DNA from: JAFIFT01 sp020051095
GTDB lineage: Bacteria > Pseudomonadota > Gammaproteobacteria > Legionellales > Legionellaceae
NCBI RefSeq assembly: GCF_964199965.1
Contig: NZ_CAXMZT010000003.1
Span: forward strand, 248,001 to 312,000
DNA length: 64,000 nt
Direction: 5' to 3'
The translations under genes and the position numbers were made by a program. Each line of letters begins with the position of its first letter. Position 1 is the stretch's first letter. Below are positions 1-8,082 of the stretch, piece by piece. The notes beneath the pieces were generated by a model. That model did not search any database. It saw only the letters and a list, made by a program, of their open reading frames with translations, and had not been told where the DNA came from.

Positions 1-346
1 AGCCACACTTAAATCCGATAATCCGCTAAGAGTATCTGGGCGACTTAACGATCATTATCAACCCCAAAAGCCTTTGTTTACCTTTGAAACGGATGAGCAA
101 AGACAAGTACTGCTTGCCAAACACAATCCGCTTTTATACCTAATCGATTACGAAAACCCAGGACTTATTGAACCAACGTTATTTTTTAAGTGGCCTCAAT
201 CTGCTGAACAAGCAGCCTATGAGCTTTATTATCAATTGAGAGTCGCCGACAAATCAAAGGCCTTAGCCATTGCAATTCGTCTTCCTCCTTTGGATGCCAA
301 TTGGTCTGCTGTTTACGAAAGAATCTTAAAAGCAAGTCAGAAATAA
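1..346 (+). CDS. sua5: Sua5-type threonylcarbamoyl-AMP synthase, C-terminal fragment
   Basis: Only the 3' end of this gene lies in the window; the frame is open from base 2 to the TAA at 344-346. The visible part contains the segment GRLNDHYQPQKPL, which matches the conserved linker/C-terminal motif of Sua5 (usually G-x-L-x-S-H-Y-x-P-x-x-P-L), followed by a small domain with AYELYYQLR and a closing ERILKAS. In the family the YrdC catalytic domain, upstream here, makes threonylcarbamoyl-AMP from threonine, bicarbonate and ATP for the t6A37 tRNA modification; the C-terminal domain seen here distinguishes Sua5 from the shorter TsaC. A TTG at 74 is not the start, because homology extends upstream of it. 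A strong terminator follows directly. Confidence 0.82.
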   Translation, partial: ATLKSDNPLRVSGRLNDHYQPQKPLFTFETDEQRQVLLAKHNPLLYLIDYENPGLIEPTLFFKWPQSAEQAAYELYYQLRVADKSKALAIAIRLPPLDANWSAVYERILKASQK

Positions 347-376
347 AACCCCTCAACGGCTCTTTTGAGGGGTTTT
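345..376 (+). terminator. Rho-independent terminator after sua5
   Basis: A perfect 12-bp inverted repeat (AAAACCCCTCAA and TTGAGGGGTTTT) with an 8-base loop starts at the sua5 stop codon. A-rich left and T-rich right flanks make it likely bidirectional. Confidence 0.85.
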
Positions 377-381
377 CAGGA

Positions 382-494
382 CTTACGAAAAACTCCAAGG
401 TCGAGGCAAAAAAAGTTGTTAAAGTGGGAGTTTAGATTAACTAAATGACCGAATTAAAACACTTATTAACGAAGAGATTGGGGTTTTTCGTAAG
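382..494. repeat. MITE-like element with terminal inverted repeats
   Basis: CTTACGAAAAACTCC at 382-396 is inverted as GGGGTTTTTCGTAAG at 480-494 (14 of 15 positions pair), bounding about 113 bp with no gene. The left end followed by a GGTCGAGGC segment recurs at 10927-10952, and the end sequence recurs beside tRNA-Ser at 37744-37765. This fits a small non-autonomous transposable element or its remnants; no transposase is in the window. Confidence 0.6.
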
Positions 495-544
495 TTCTGA
501 TTTTAAAATCGGAGTTACTTTTCAATTGTGCGTTTGAAGATGTG

Positions 545-2530
545 CTAGGGAATGTCGCTAGTTACCCGCTTTTTAATCCAAATTGCCAGTCCCATTGTGA
601 AGATGAGCGCTAATAACAATCCTGGCGTCTTCCAGCCAGGACCCGCTACCATCAAAGCATCAGGGCTGTGCCATATTGAAAACGGGATGGCTAGGCAAAC
701 ATCCATAAGCGCTGAGCCTGCTACCAACCCACAGGCTATAAGCACAGCTCGCTGCATCCGATTAGTGTGGTTGGTTGAGTTTTTACTTTGCTTTGCTAAT
801 GCGGATGAGATCCACCTTGCCATCATGCCTCCGAAAAAAATTGGCACGGAGGAACTCATGGGTAAATACATGCCAATGGCAACACCAAGGATGGATAATT
901 TTATCCAGCGCCGTAATTGCAAAAGTTTATCGAGCACAAGGATCCAAACGATAATCCCTGCGCCGATCAATAACGTACTCCAAGGGAGTGTGTGGGTAAA
1001 GACAGCCTTGCTGATAGCTGCCAGCAACACCGCCGTTGGTGCTGGTAAAGTTTGACTGACATCCATACTTGCATCCGGCACCACGCCAGCAATCCCATAC
1101 ACATAAAACATCAACTGCATAACCGGTGGTATCACTAACGAAGAAACAAGCACGCCCAACAGTAACATTAATTGTTGCCGCCAAGGAGTAGCCCCAACGA
1201 GAAAGCCAACTTTGAGATCCTGTGAGTTATCATTGGCAATTGCAGCAATACCCGTGACAACGGAGCCAATGATGATAGTGATTGCTTCACCTGCCTGCAA
1301 CTGTTCCTCGTTAAAAGGAAGGGGAAGATGGTGATTCATCCAACTCAATAAACCCCAGGCTGCCATCAACATACCTGCAATCACAACCGAGCTACCAGGG
1401 CTGGCGGTCACTCCGACCATTGCTGAAAAATAGGCTGTCATTGCCGAAAATAAAAACCCAATAACTAGCACATAAGCAATGGCCAATACCGTCAATATTA
1501 AACTGGCATTATCCGCACCCATCTGGTGAACCGGAAACAAATAATAAAATAGAAAACCCATTAAAACAGTGGTCAATACAATGCCAATCAATAAATAGAA
1601 TAGGGGAATATCTTGATCAACTCGAGTATAAGGAGACTGTCCAAATCGGCCAATACGACGTAAAGAATGTCTGACATTGTCAAGTAATGGTGGCAATAGC
1701 TTCACAAAAGTCCATATGCCTGCAAAAATCATAGCACCTATCCCTAAATAGCGCATATGCTCATTCCACAAGATCGCAGCCGCCTCACTCGCAGAAGTGA
1801 ATTTGGTTAGATCAACCCATTGGGGACTTAAAATAGGAAAGGCAATAACCCAACTGATTAAAGCGCCAATCAGAATGCTGATGGCCATATCAAAACCAAC
1901 CAAAAATCCAGCACCAATCATGGTTGCTGAAAATCCCGCTCCCAGGCCCACAATGGATCGACCCGTGATAAACCAGACTTGCCAACTGTTGGCAACGACT
2001 TTTAAGCCCACTTGGCAAAGCTCGATCGCAGCACCTATCAAGCCGCCCAAACCGATATCGCTGACCCCTTTACTGGCATCGCTGGTCTTTAAAACTTCGG
2101 CAATGGCTCTTCCTTCTGGGAAATTTAAGTTTTTATCATTGACCAAAATTCTTCGAAAAGGAATGGAAAATAACACCCCTAAAACGCCTCCGATTAAGGC
2201 AATTAAGCAATTTGTCCAATAATCAAAATGATGCCAATAGCCAATCACGATGAGAGCTGGAATGGTATAGACGATACCACCAGCAATGGCCTCTCCTGCA
2301 GAAGCCGCTGTTTGCACACAATTGTGTTCTAAAATAGTCGGTTGTTTAAAAAAACGTAAAACCCCCATGGAAATGATCGCAGCAGGAATGGAGGCCGAGG
2401 TTAAAATACCTAGCTTAAGGGCAAGATAGGCATTGGAAGTGGCTAATAGGATGGTCAGCAAAATCGCTAAAACGATCACCCGCAGTGTAATTTCAGGGAT
2501 TGGGCTTCCTGTCGACTGATGATTTATCAT
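545..2530 (-). CDS. OPT family oligopeptide transporter
   Basis: A 661-residue, very hydrophobic membrane protein with roughly 14-16 predicted transmembrane segments. The N-terminal SNAYLALKLGILTSASIP and the later NFPEGRAIAEVL are hallmarks of the prokaryotic OPT (oligopeptide transporter) family, whose members import small peptides or metal chelates with protons. The length is typical. The frame could start upstream at 2575, which would overlap hutI by 32 bp; I prefer the ATG at 2530, just after the hutI stop. It is the last gene of an apparent SDR-hutI-OPT unit, so uptake of peptides or histidine-containing compounds feeding hutI is a plausible but unproved role. Confidence 0.87.
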   Translation of the reverse strand: MINHQSTGSPIPEITLRVIVLAILLTILLATSNAYLALKLGILTSASIPAAIISMGVLRFFKQPTILEHNCVQTAASAGEAIAGGIVYTIPALIVIGYWHHFDYWTNCLIALIGGVLGVLFSIPFRRILVNDKNLNFPEGRAIAEVLKTSDASKGVSDIGLGGLIGAAIELCQVGLKVVANSWQVWFITGRSIVGLGAGFSATMIGAGFLVGFDMAISILIGALISWVIAFPILSPQWVDLTKFTSASEAAAILWNEHMRYLGIGAMIFAGIWTFVKLLPPLLDNVRHSLRRIGRFGQSPYTRVDQDIPLFYLLIGIVLTTVLMGFLFYYLFPVHQMGADNASLILTVLAIAYVLVIGFLFSAMTAYFSAMVGVTASPGSSVVIAGMLMAAWGLLSWMNHHLPLPFNEEQLQAGEAITIIIGSVVTGIAAIANDNSQDLKVGFLVGATPWRQQLMLLLGVLVSSLVIPPVMQLMFYVYGIAGVVPDASMDVSQTLPAPTAVLLAAISKAVFTHTLPWSTLLIGAGIIVWILVLDKLLQLRRWIKLSILGVAIGMYLPMSSSVPIFFGGMMARWISSALAKQSKNSTNHTNRMQRAVLIACGLVAGSALMDVCLAIPFSIWHSPDALMVAGPGWKTPGLLLALIFTMGLAIWIKKRVTSDIP

Positions 2531-2543
2531 AAAAACATGGACC

Positions 2544-3758
2544 TCATCGGCTATTAGACTGCCATTTGCCTGCAATCATCGTTTGGTGGGCAATGGGAGA
2601 GGCAAGATAATAACAAAGTGCAGCGGAATCATCCAGATGCCAGCGTACAATATCCGCTTTCAAGCCGGATTTTAGGCAGCCAAGTTGCTCACAAAGTCCC
2701 AATGCTTTGGCAGCATGAACGGTCACACCTTGCAGCACTTCTTCAACCGTTAAATGGAATAATTGACATGCCATATTCATCATTAATCGCAGTGAAGCAG
2801 TTGGCGAGGTGCCTGGATTAGCGTCCGAAGCGATCGCCATGGGAATTTGTCGCTGGCGAAATTGGGCAATCGGTGGCTTATGCGTTTCCTGTAAGGTATA
2901 AAAAGCCCCCGGCAGCAACACGGCCACTGTGCCATGTTGTTGCATCGCTATCAATCCTTGTTCTGACACATGTTCCACATGATCGCACGATAATGCGTTA
3001 TAACTGGCAGCAAGTTCAACAGCCCCCATATCCGATAATTGCCCTGCATGGCACTTTATTGCCAATTGGTGGGTTCGAGCATACTCAAAGAGTTGCTGGG
3101 ATTGCTCACAATCAAAGGCAATGTTTTCACAAAACACATCCACTGCATCGCATAAGTTTTCATCGACTAAAACAGGTAACACTTGCTGACATAAATAATC
3201 AACATACGCCTGTGCTTGCCCGCGATACTCGGGAGGCACTGCATGGGCACCTAAAAACGTTTTAACGATACGTATGCCACACTGCTTGGCCAACAAATCA
3301 GCCACTTCCAGCATTTTACGTTCATCCTGCAAAGACAAACCATAGCCCGATTTGATTTCAACAGTTGTCACACCTTCATCGATGAGTGCTTGTAATCGAG
3401 GCAAGCTTTCTGCAAATAACTGCTCTTTTGAAGCCTCGCGAGTGGCGTTTACTGTGGATAAAATGCCACCGCCGCGTTTGGCAATCTCAGCGTACGACAA
3501 ACCTTGTTGACGCAAACGAAACTCATGACTGCGAAGGCCAGCATGAACTAAATGCGTGTGGCAGTCGATTAATCCAGGGGTCAAGAGATGGCCAGAACAA
3601 TCCTCTGGAAGATACTGATCGCTTTGATAGTCGTCGGGGCACTCATTATCCGCCCCTACCCAAGCAATTGTATCGGCTTTAATAACAACGGTCTGATTTG
3701 ATTTCTGACTGCCATCTGGCAACAAAACATTGGCATGATAAAGTCGATATCCACTCAC
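2544..3758 (-). CDS. hutI: Imidazolonepropionase
   Basis: A 404-residue amidohydrolase that opens the ring of 4-imidazolone-5-propionate to N-formimino-L-glutamate, the third step of histidine degradation, in the cytoplasm. Visible signatures are the metal-binding HTH of DCHTHLVHAG (H67, H69), GYGLSLQDE, the second histidine region HAGQLSDMG, DHVEHVSEQG and the typical ASDANPGTSPT. The length matches the family. It starts 3 bp after the SDR gene and is followed by the OPT transporter. The other hut genes (hutH, hutU, hutG/F) are not in the window, so the pathway is either dispersed or incomplete. Confidence 0.94.
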   Translation of the reverse strand: MSGYRLYHANVLLPDGSQKSNQTVVIKADTIAWVGADNECPDDYQSDQYLPEDCSGHLLTPGLIDCHTHLVHAGLRSHEFRLRQQGLSYAEIAKRGGGILSTVNATREASKEQLFAESLPRLQALIDEGVTTVEIKSGYGLSLQDERKMLEVADLLAKQCGIRIVKTFLGAHAVPPEYRGQAQAYVDYLCQQVLPVLVDENLCDAVDVFCENIAFDCEQSQQLFEYARTHQLAIKCHAGQLSDMGAVELAASYNALSCDHVEHVSEQGLIAMQQHGTVAVLLPGAFYTLQETHKPPIAQFRQRQIPMAIASDANPGTSPTASLRLMMNMACQLFHLTVEEVLQGVTVHAAKALGLCEQLGCLKSGLKADIVRWHLDDSAALCYYLASPIAHQTMIAGKWQSNSR

Positions 3759-3761
3759 TCG

Positions 3762-4523
3762 TTATTCCTCAAACGTTGGTACATGATGGGGCGGCTGTAA
3801 CCATTGACGATGATGGCTCGTGTCATAGATATCCCACTCTTGACTGCAAAACGTGTGTTTGTCCACATCCAATAACAACCATGATAGAAAAAGCGCAACC
3901 GTGTCACAGGTTATCAATTGATTGTTGCGCTTAAGTTTTTGGAAAAAATGCAATTTTTCAGAATCCATGCAATCGCTGTGGCGAATTTCTGCTTGCATGG
4001 GTGTGTCGATGATGCCTGGCATCACCGAGGCAAAACTTGGATCGTCACATTCGAGTTGCCAGCATTTTGTAATCATCGATAAAGCGGCTTTCGATGTGCA
4101 ATAGGCCGCCCAACCTTTTACTGGGAAGTAAGCCGCACCTGAACCAATATGCAAAACTCGTCCGCCTTTCAATTGGGCTAATAATGATTGATTGAGGCAT
4201 AAGGGTGCTTCAACGTTCGTTGCCATATTTTGGCGAAACGAATCTAAAGCAAGATCTTTGATTGGCGCAATAGGGTCGATAATACCCGCATTATGAATGA
4301 ATCCAGTCAGCTGTTTAAACCGGCTTAAGTAGTCAACCAGTACCGCTCTGCCTTCTTCATGACTGATATCTGCCTGGATATAAGAAATCCGGTCATTTTC
4401 TGAGGCTGTTTGTTGCAGCGCTTCTATGCGACGACCGGTAATTATCACAAACTGACCACGTTTCGCTAACGCAATTGCTAACGCTTGGCCAATGCCAGAA
4501 CCACCACCTGTGATGACAAACAC
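3762..4523 (-). CDS. Short-chain dehydrogenase/reductase
   Basis: A 253-residue classical SDR. The N-terminus carries the NAD(P)-binding TGGGSGIG motif (residues 5-12), the NAG motif (78-80), catalytic Ser128 and the YxxxK pair Y141/K145. The sequence resembles the benzil-reductase/YueD-like SDR subgroup, but the substrate cannot be read from sequence. It is the first gene of the run leading into hutI (3 bp gap) and is divergent from aroQ. Confidence 0.83.
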   Translation of the reverse strand: MFVITGGGSGIGQALAIALAKRGQFVIITGRRIEALQQTASENDRISYIQADISHEEGRAVLVDYLSRFKQLTGFIHNAGIIDPIAPIKDLALDSFRQNMATNVEAPLCLNQSLLAQLKGGRVLHIGSGAAYFPVKGWAAYCTSKAALSMITKCWQLECDDPSFASVMPGIIDTPMQAEIRHSDCMDSEKLHFFQKLKRNNQLITCDTVALFLSWLLLDVDKHTFCSQEWDIYDTSHHRQWLQPPHHVPTFEE

Positions 4524-4759
4524 GCCTTCACTCCATCAATACGATTGGCGGCGAGTATATCAATCTTCCACTATTAAAACCAGTTGAAAACGGATGGGGA
4601 AAATGTAACATAGCGGTAAATTTAGTCATTTATCTAGGAAAACTTGCAGAGAAAAAGCCTAATTTTGTTTAGATCTGCAGAGAACTTCTTATAAGTGGAC
4701 ATTATCCTTATTATCAGTCATAATAATTGTAATTTTTATTTATACCCTATTAATAAACC
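4524..4759. other. Divergent intergenic region (SDR / aroQ)
   Basis: An AT-rich 236-bp spacer between divergently transcribed genes, which should hold promoters for both. Several AT-rich -10-like stretches occur just upstream of aroQ, but I do not see a convincing -35/-10 pair. No open frame or RNA structure stands out. Confidence 0.5.
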
Positions 4760-5200
4760 ATGACATCAATCTATGTTATTCATGGCCCTAATCTAAATAA
4801 GCTCGGGGAGCGTGAACCCAATGTGTATGGTCATGAAAGCTTAAAAGCGATCAACGACCAATTAGTATCCATTGGTGAAAAAAACGGTGTCAAGGTTAAC
4901 ACATTTCAAAGCAATCATGAAGGGGAAGTGATTGATTTTATACATCAATTAACACCCAAAAAATGCGACATAATTTTGATTAATCCCGCCGCATTTACCC
5001 ACACCAGCATTGCCATACGCGATGCATTATTAGCCATCAGCATTCCTTTCATCGAGGTTCACTTAAGCAATGTTTATCAACGTGAACCGTTTCGTCACAA
5101 ATCCTATTTTTCTGACATAGCCGTTGGAATCATCGCAGGCTTTGGCTCAGAGAGTTATTTTTTGGCGCTGCAAGCAGCGATTAATCATTTGAAGAATTGA
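4760..5200 (+). CDS. aroQ: Type II 3-dehydroquinate dehydratase
   Basis: A 146-residue enzyme of the shikimate pathway that dehydrates 3-dehydroquinate to 3-dehydroshikimate. The type II fold is identified by HGPNLNKLGEREP, the catalytic tyrosine in NVYG (Y23), FQSNHEGE, the NPAAFTHTS loop and the catalytic-histidine segment EVHLSN (H101). The length matches the family. It heads a plus-strand run with accB 13 bp downstream; the aroQ-accB-accC order is common in gammaproteobacteria. Confidence 0.96.
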   Translation: MTSIYVIHGPNLNKLGEREPNVYGHESLKAINDQLVSIGEKNGVKVNTFQSNHEGEVIDFIHQLTPKKCDIILINPAAFTHTSIAIRDALLAISIPFIEVHLSNVYQREPFRHKSYFSDIAVGIIAGFGSESYFLALQAAINHLKN

Positions 5201-5213
5201 GAGATATGTAACC

Positions 5214-5675
5214 ATGGATATTCGTAAAATTAATAAACTCATTGAAATATTAGTCAAATCGGGTATTTCTGAAATCGAGATTAAAGAAGGTGAAACCTCT
5301 GTCCGCTTAAGCCAACACGTAAATGCCCTTCCAACCCAAACGGTGATGCATACACCGGTTGTTGGAACACCGGCCCCTGTGTCTGCGCCCATGGAATCGC
5401 CCAATACCCAAGCTCAAGCGGCGAAAGCAGCGCACGAGTCAGGTCATGTCATTCGTTCACCGATGGTAGGCACTTTATACAGCTCGCCTTCCCCTGAAGC
5501 AAAACCCTTCGTGACCGTCGGTCAATCCATCAAAGTAGGTGATACGATTTGTATTATCGAAGCCATGAAAATGTTTAACGAGATTGAAGCGGATAAAAGC
5601 GGTATAGTTAAGCAAATTCTAGTCAGTAACGGTGAACCCGTAGAATTTAATCAACCGCTGTTGGTGGTGGAATAA
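5214..5675 (+). CDS. accB: Biotin carboxyl carrier protein of acetyl-CoA carboxylase
   Basis: A 153-residue BCCP. The N-terminal segment (MDIRKINKLIEIL) is typical, followed by a Pro/Ala-rich flexible linker (about residues 40-75) and the biotinyl domain with EAMKMFNEIEADKSG; biotin is attached to K119. The protein carries carboxybiotin between AccC and the carboxyltransferase AccAD for malonyl-CoA synthesis. It is followed 10 bp later by accC, as in most proteobacteria. Confidence 0.96.
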   Translation: MDIRKINKLIEILVKSGISEIEIKEGETSVRLSQHVNALPTQTVMHTPVVGTPAPVSAPMESPNTQAQAAKAAHESGHVIRSPMVGTLYSSPSPEAKPFVTVGQSIKVGDTICIIEAMKMFNEIEADKSGIVKQILVSNGEPVEFNQPLLVVE

Positions 5676-5685
5676 GAGGTAGGCT

Positions 5686-7035
5686 ATGTTTAATAAAGTT
5701 GTCATCGCCAATCGAGGTGAAATCGCTTTGCGTATCCTAAGGGCCTGCAAAGAACTTGGGATTAAAACCGTTGCGGTCCATTCTGAAGTCGATAAAGATT
5801 TATTGCATGTCCGTTTAGCCGATGAATCCGTTTGTATCGGCCCTGCTCCTGCAAGTAAAAGTTATTTAAATATCCCAGCCATCATTTCAGCCGCTGAAAT
5901 TACCGATGCCGTGGCTATCCACCCAGGTTATGGCTTTTTATCCGAAAATGCCGATTTTGCTGAAATTGTTGAGCAAAGTGGCTTTCATTTTATTGGTCCA
6001 AAAGCAGAAACGATTCGCATCATGGGCGATAAAGTCGCCGCCATTAAAGCGATGAAAGAAGCAGGTGTTCCTTGCGTGCCAGGATCCGGTGGCCCCCTGG
6101 GCAACGACGATAAGACAAATTTAAGGCTAGCGCATGAAATTGGCTACCCGGTCATCATTAAAGCAGCCGGAGGCGGCGGTGGTCGAGGCATGCGGGTTGT
6201 CCACTCGGAAGCGGCCTTATTAAACGCGATTTCACTCACTCAAAGTGAAGCCAAAGCGGCGTTTAATAATGCAACGGTATACATGGAAAAATTTTTAGAA
6301 ACGCCAAGGCACATTGAATTTCAAGTGTTGGGCGATGGTAAAGGAAATGCCATTCATTTGGGAGAGCGCGATTGCTCTATGCAACGACGGCACCAAAAAG
6401 TCGTCGAAGAAGCAACAGCCCCTGGCATTGCCGATGATGTCCGCCAGCAAATAGGCGAAACCGTTGTCAATGCTTGCCGTCAATTAAAATATCGCGGGGC
6501 GGGGACCTTTGAATTTCTCTATGAAAATGGCCGTTTTTATTTTATCGAGATGAATACCCGGATACAGGTGGAGCATCCTGTCACTGAAATGGTAACCGGC
6601 ATTGACCTAATTAAAGAGCAAATTAAAATCGCATGCGAAATGCCAATTTCCATCAAACAAGAAGATGTCCAATGGCGAGGCCATGCCTTTGAATGCCGAA
6701 TCAATGCCGAAGATCCAAGGAAGTTTATCCCATCCCCTGGTCGCATTGACATATTGCATCAACCAGCAGGTCCTGGCATCCGTTTTGATTCGCATATCTA
6801 TGCCAGCTATACCGTTCCCCCGCATTATGATTCCATGATTGGTAAATTAATCAGTTATGGGAATACGCGAGAAGAAGCCATTTTGCGAATGCGCAATGCG
6901 CTGGATGAAATCATTATTGAGGGCATTCAAACGAACATTGAATTGCATCGACATATCTTCCATGATAAGAACTTCATCGAGGGTGGCACTAACATTCACT
7001 ATCTAGAAAAAATGTTAGCAGAAGAACCATTTTAA
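5686..7035 (+). CDS. accC: Biotin carboxylase subunit of acetyl-CoA carboxylase
   Basis: A 449-residue ATP-grasp enzyme that carboxylates the biotin on AccB. The N-terminus FNKVVIANRGEIA is diagnostic. ATP-binding lysines K116 (GDKVAA) and K159 (IIKA) fall at the same positions as in the E. coli enzyme, the glycine-rich loop is at 162-168, and the catalytic region includes HLGERDCSMQRRHQK and EMNTRIQVEHPVTE. A ribosome-binding AGAGGT lies just before the ATG. Cotranscribed with accB; the ATG of prmA follows the stop after 2 bp. Confidence 0.97.
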   Translation: MFNKVVIANRGEIALRILRACKELGIKTVAVHSEVDKDLLHVRLADESVCIGPAPASKSYLNIPAIISAAEITDAVAIHPGYGFLSENADFAEIVEQSGFHFIGPKAETIRIMGDKVAAIKAMKEAGVPCVPGSGGPLGNDDKTNLRLAHEIGYPVIIKAAGGGGGRGMRVVHSEAALLNAISLTQSEAKAAFNNATVYMEKFLETPRHIEFQVLGDGKGNAIHLGERDCSMQRRHQKVVEEATAPGIADDVRQQIGETVVNACRQLKYRGAGTFEFLYENGRFYFIEMNTRIQVEHPVTEMVTGIDLIKEQIKIACEMPISIKQEDVQWRGHAFECRINAEDPRKFIPSPGRIDILHQPAGPGIRFDSHIYASYTVPPHYDSMIGKLISYGNTREEAILRMRNALDEIIIEGIQTNIELHRHIFHDKNFIEGGTNIHYLEKMLAEEPF

Positions 7036-7037
7036 CC

Positions 7038-7916
7038 ATGTCTTATTATGAATTAACCATCACCGATATCGATACAGAACAAGTCGATGCCTTATCGGAA
7101 CAACTCGAATCCTTAGGGGCTTTATCAATCACTTGTACCGATCAAGGCGATAACCCCATCTTTGAACCCAAACCTGGCACAACCCCGCTGTGGCCCGAAT
7201 CGGTTGTCACCGCGTTATTTTCGACGCAGAATGAAGCCGAACTCGCACGAGAGATCCTACAACAAAACCTCTCTTATGGTGATATGGCCATTGTCAACGT
7301 GGCTGACCAAGCTTGGGAGCGGGTATGTATGGATGATTTTCATCCCATGCAATTTGGCAAAAAATTATGGATTTGTCCCTCGTGGACAACCCCACCCGAT
7401 GAGAATGCCATTAATATTCAGCTCGATCCAGGATTAGCATTTGGCACAGGGACCCATTCAACGACTGCTTTATGTTTAACCTGGTTAGATAGCCACCCCC
7501 CTGCTGGCAAAATTGTCCTTGATTTTGGCTGCGGGTCCGGCATATTAGCTATCGCTGCTTTGAAGTTAGGCGCAGAAAAAGTCTTTGCAGTTGATATTGA
7601 CCCCCAAGCCCATGAGGCAACTGAAAACAATGCAATGCAAAATGATTGTGATCACCCAAACCAATTGATTATTGGGGAACAAACGATTATTCAGGAGCCT
7701 GTCGATGTTGTTCTTGCGAATGTGTTGCTAGATCCTTTATTAAAATATCGCGATCAATTTATGGCATGGAGCAAACCCAAAGCAACATTGGTATTATCTG
7801 GTCTTTTAGAAAATCAATGTGATACTATCATTAAACACTATCAATCTGATTGCCGTGTCGTTTATCAAAATACCGACAATGAGTGGGGATTAGTCGTCTT
7901 AGAAAAGCTGAGCTAA
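7038..7916 (+). CDS. prmA: Ribosomal protein L11 methyltransferase
   Basis: A 292-residue SAM-dependent methyltransferase that trimethylates lysines and the N-terminus of ribosomal protein L11. An N-terminal substrate-recognition domain (WERVCMDDFHPMQFG) precedes the catalytic domain with DPGLAFGTGTH (130-140), the SAM-binding LDFGCGSG (161-168) and an NVLLDPLL segment at the NxxxxPL position typical of PrmA. It is the last gene of the aroQ-accBC run; accC-prmA adjacency is common in gammaproteobacteria. Confidence 0.95.
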   Translation: MSYYELTITDIDTEQVDALSEQLESLGALSITCTDQGDNPIFEPKPGTTPLWPESVVTALFSTQNEAELAREILQQNLSYGDMAIVNVADQAWERVCMDDFHPMQFGKKLWICPSWTTPPDENAINIQLDPGLAFGTGTHSTTALCLTWLDSHPPAGKIVLDFGCGSGILAIAALKLGAEKVFAVDIDPQAHEATENNAMQNDCDHPNQLIIGEQTIIQEPVDVVLANVLLDPLLKYRDQFMAWSKPKATLVLSGLLENQCDTIIKHYQSDCRVVYQNTDNEWGLVVLEKLS

Positions 7917-7929
7917 AAGACATCACTAA

Positions 7930-8060
7930 ACTTCAAAATAACTTGCTTCATGTTCCCTTCTCCCCAGACATGGGGAGAAGGTGCCCAACGGGCGGATGAG
8001 GGGTTATTGAATCGAAGTCATTATTTTGATGTATTGCACATTGTGCTTGAAATGCTAACC
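7930..8060 (+). repeat. Composite ~130-bp interspersed repeat, copy 1
   Basis: It contains a palindromic core CCTTCTCCCC-agacat-GGGGAGAAGG, then TGCCCAACGGGC and GATGAGGGG, and a tail ending GTGCTTGAAATGCTAACC. The same order of blocks occurs at 10803-10940 and, inverted, at 39034-39162. The core resembles REP/BIME-type elements common in many proteobacteria. The tail ends about 22 bp before the S28 peptidase start codon, so it may sit in that gene's leader. Confidence 0.7.
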
Positions 8061-8082
8061 AAATAACATCAAGGACTGAACC

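Noticed and set aside
552..1055. Plus-strand frame opposite the OPT gene
   Set aside because: Antisense shadow of a strongly supported transporter gene; no protein family visible.
545..2575. OPT start at 2575
   Set aside because: It would overlap hutI by 32 bp and the added residues are not typical; the ATG at 2530 is better.
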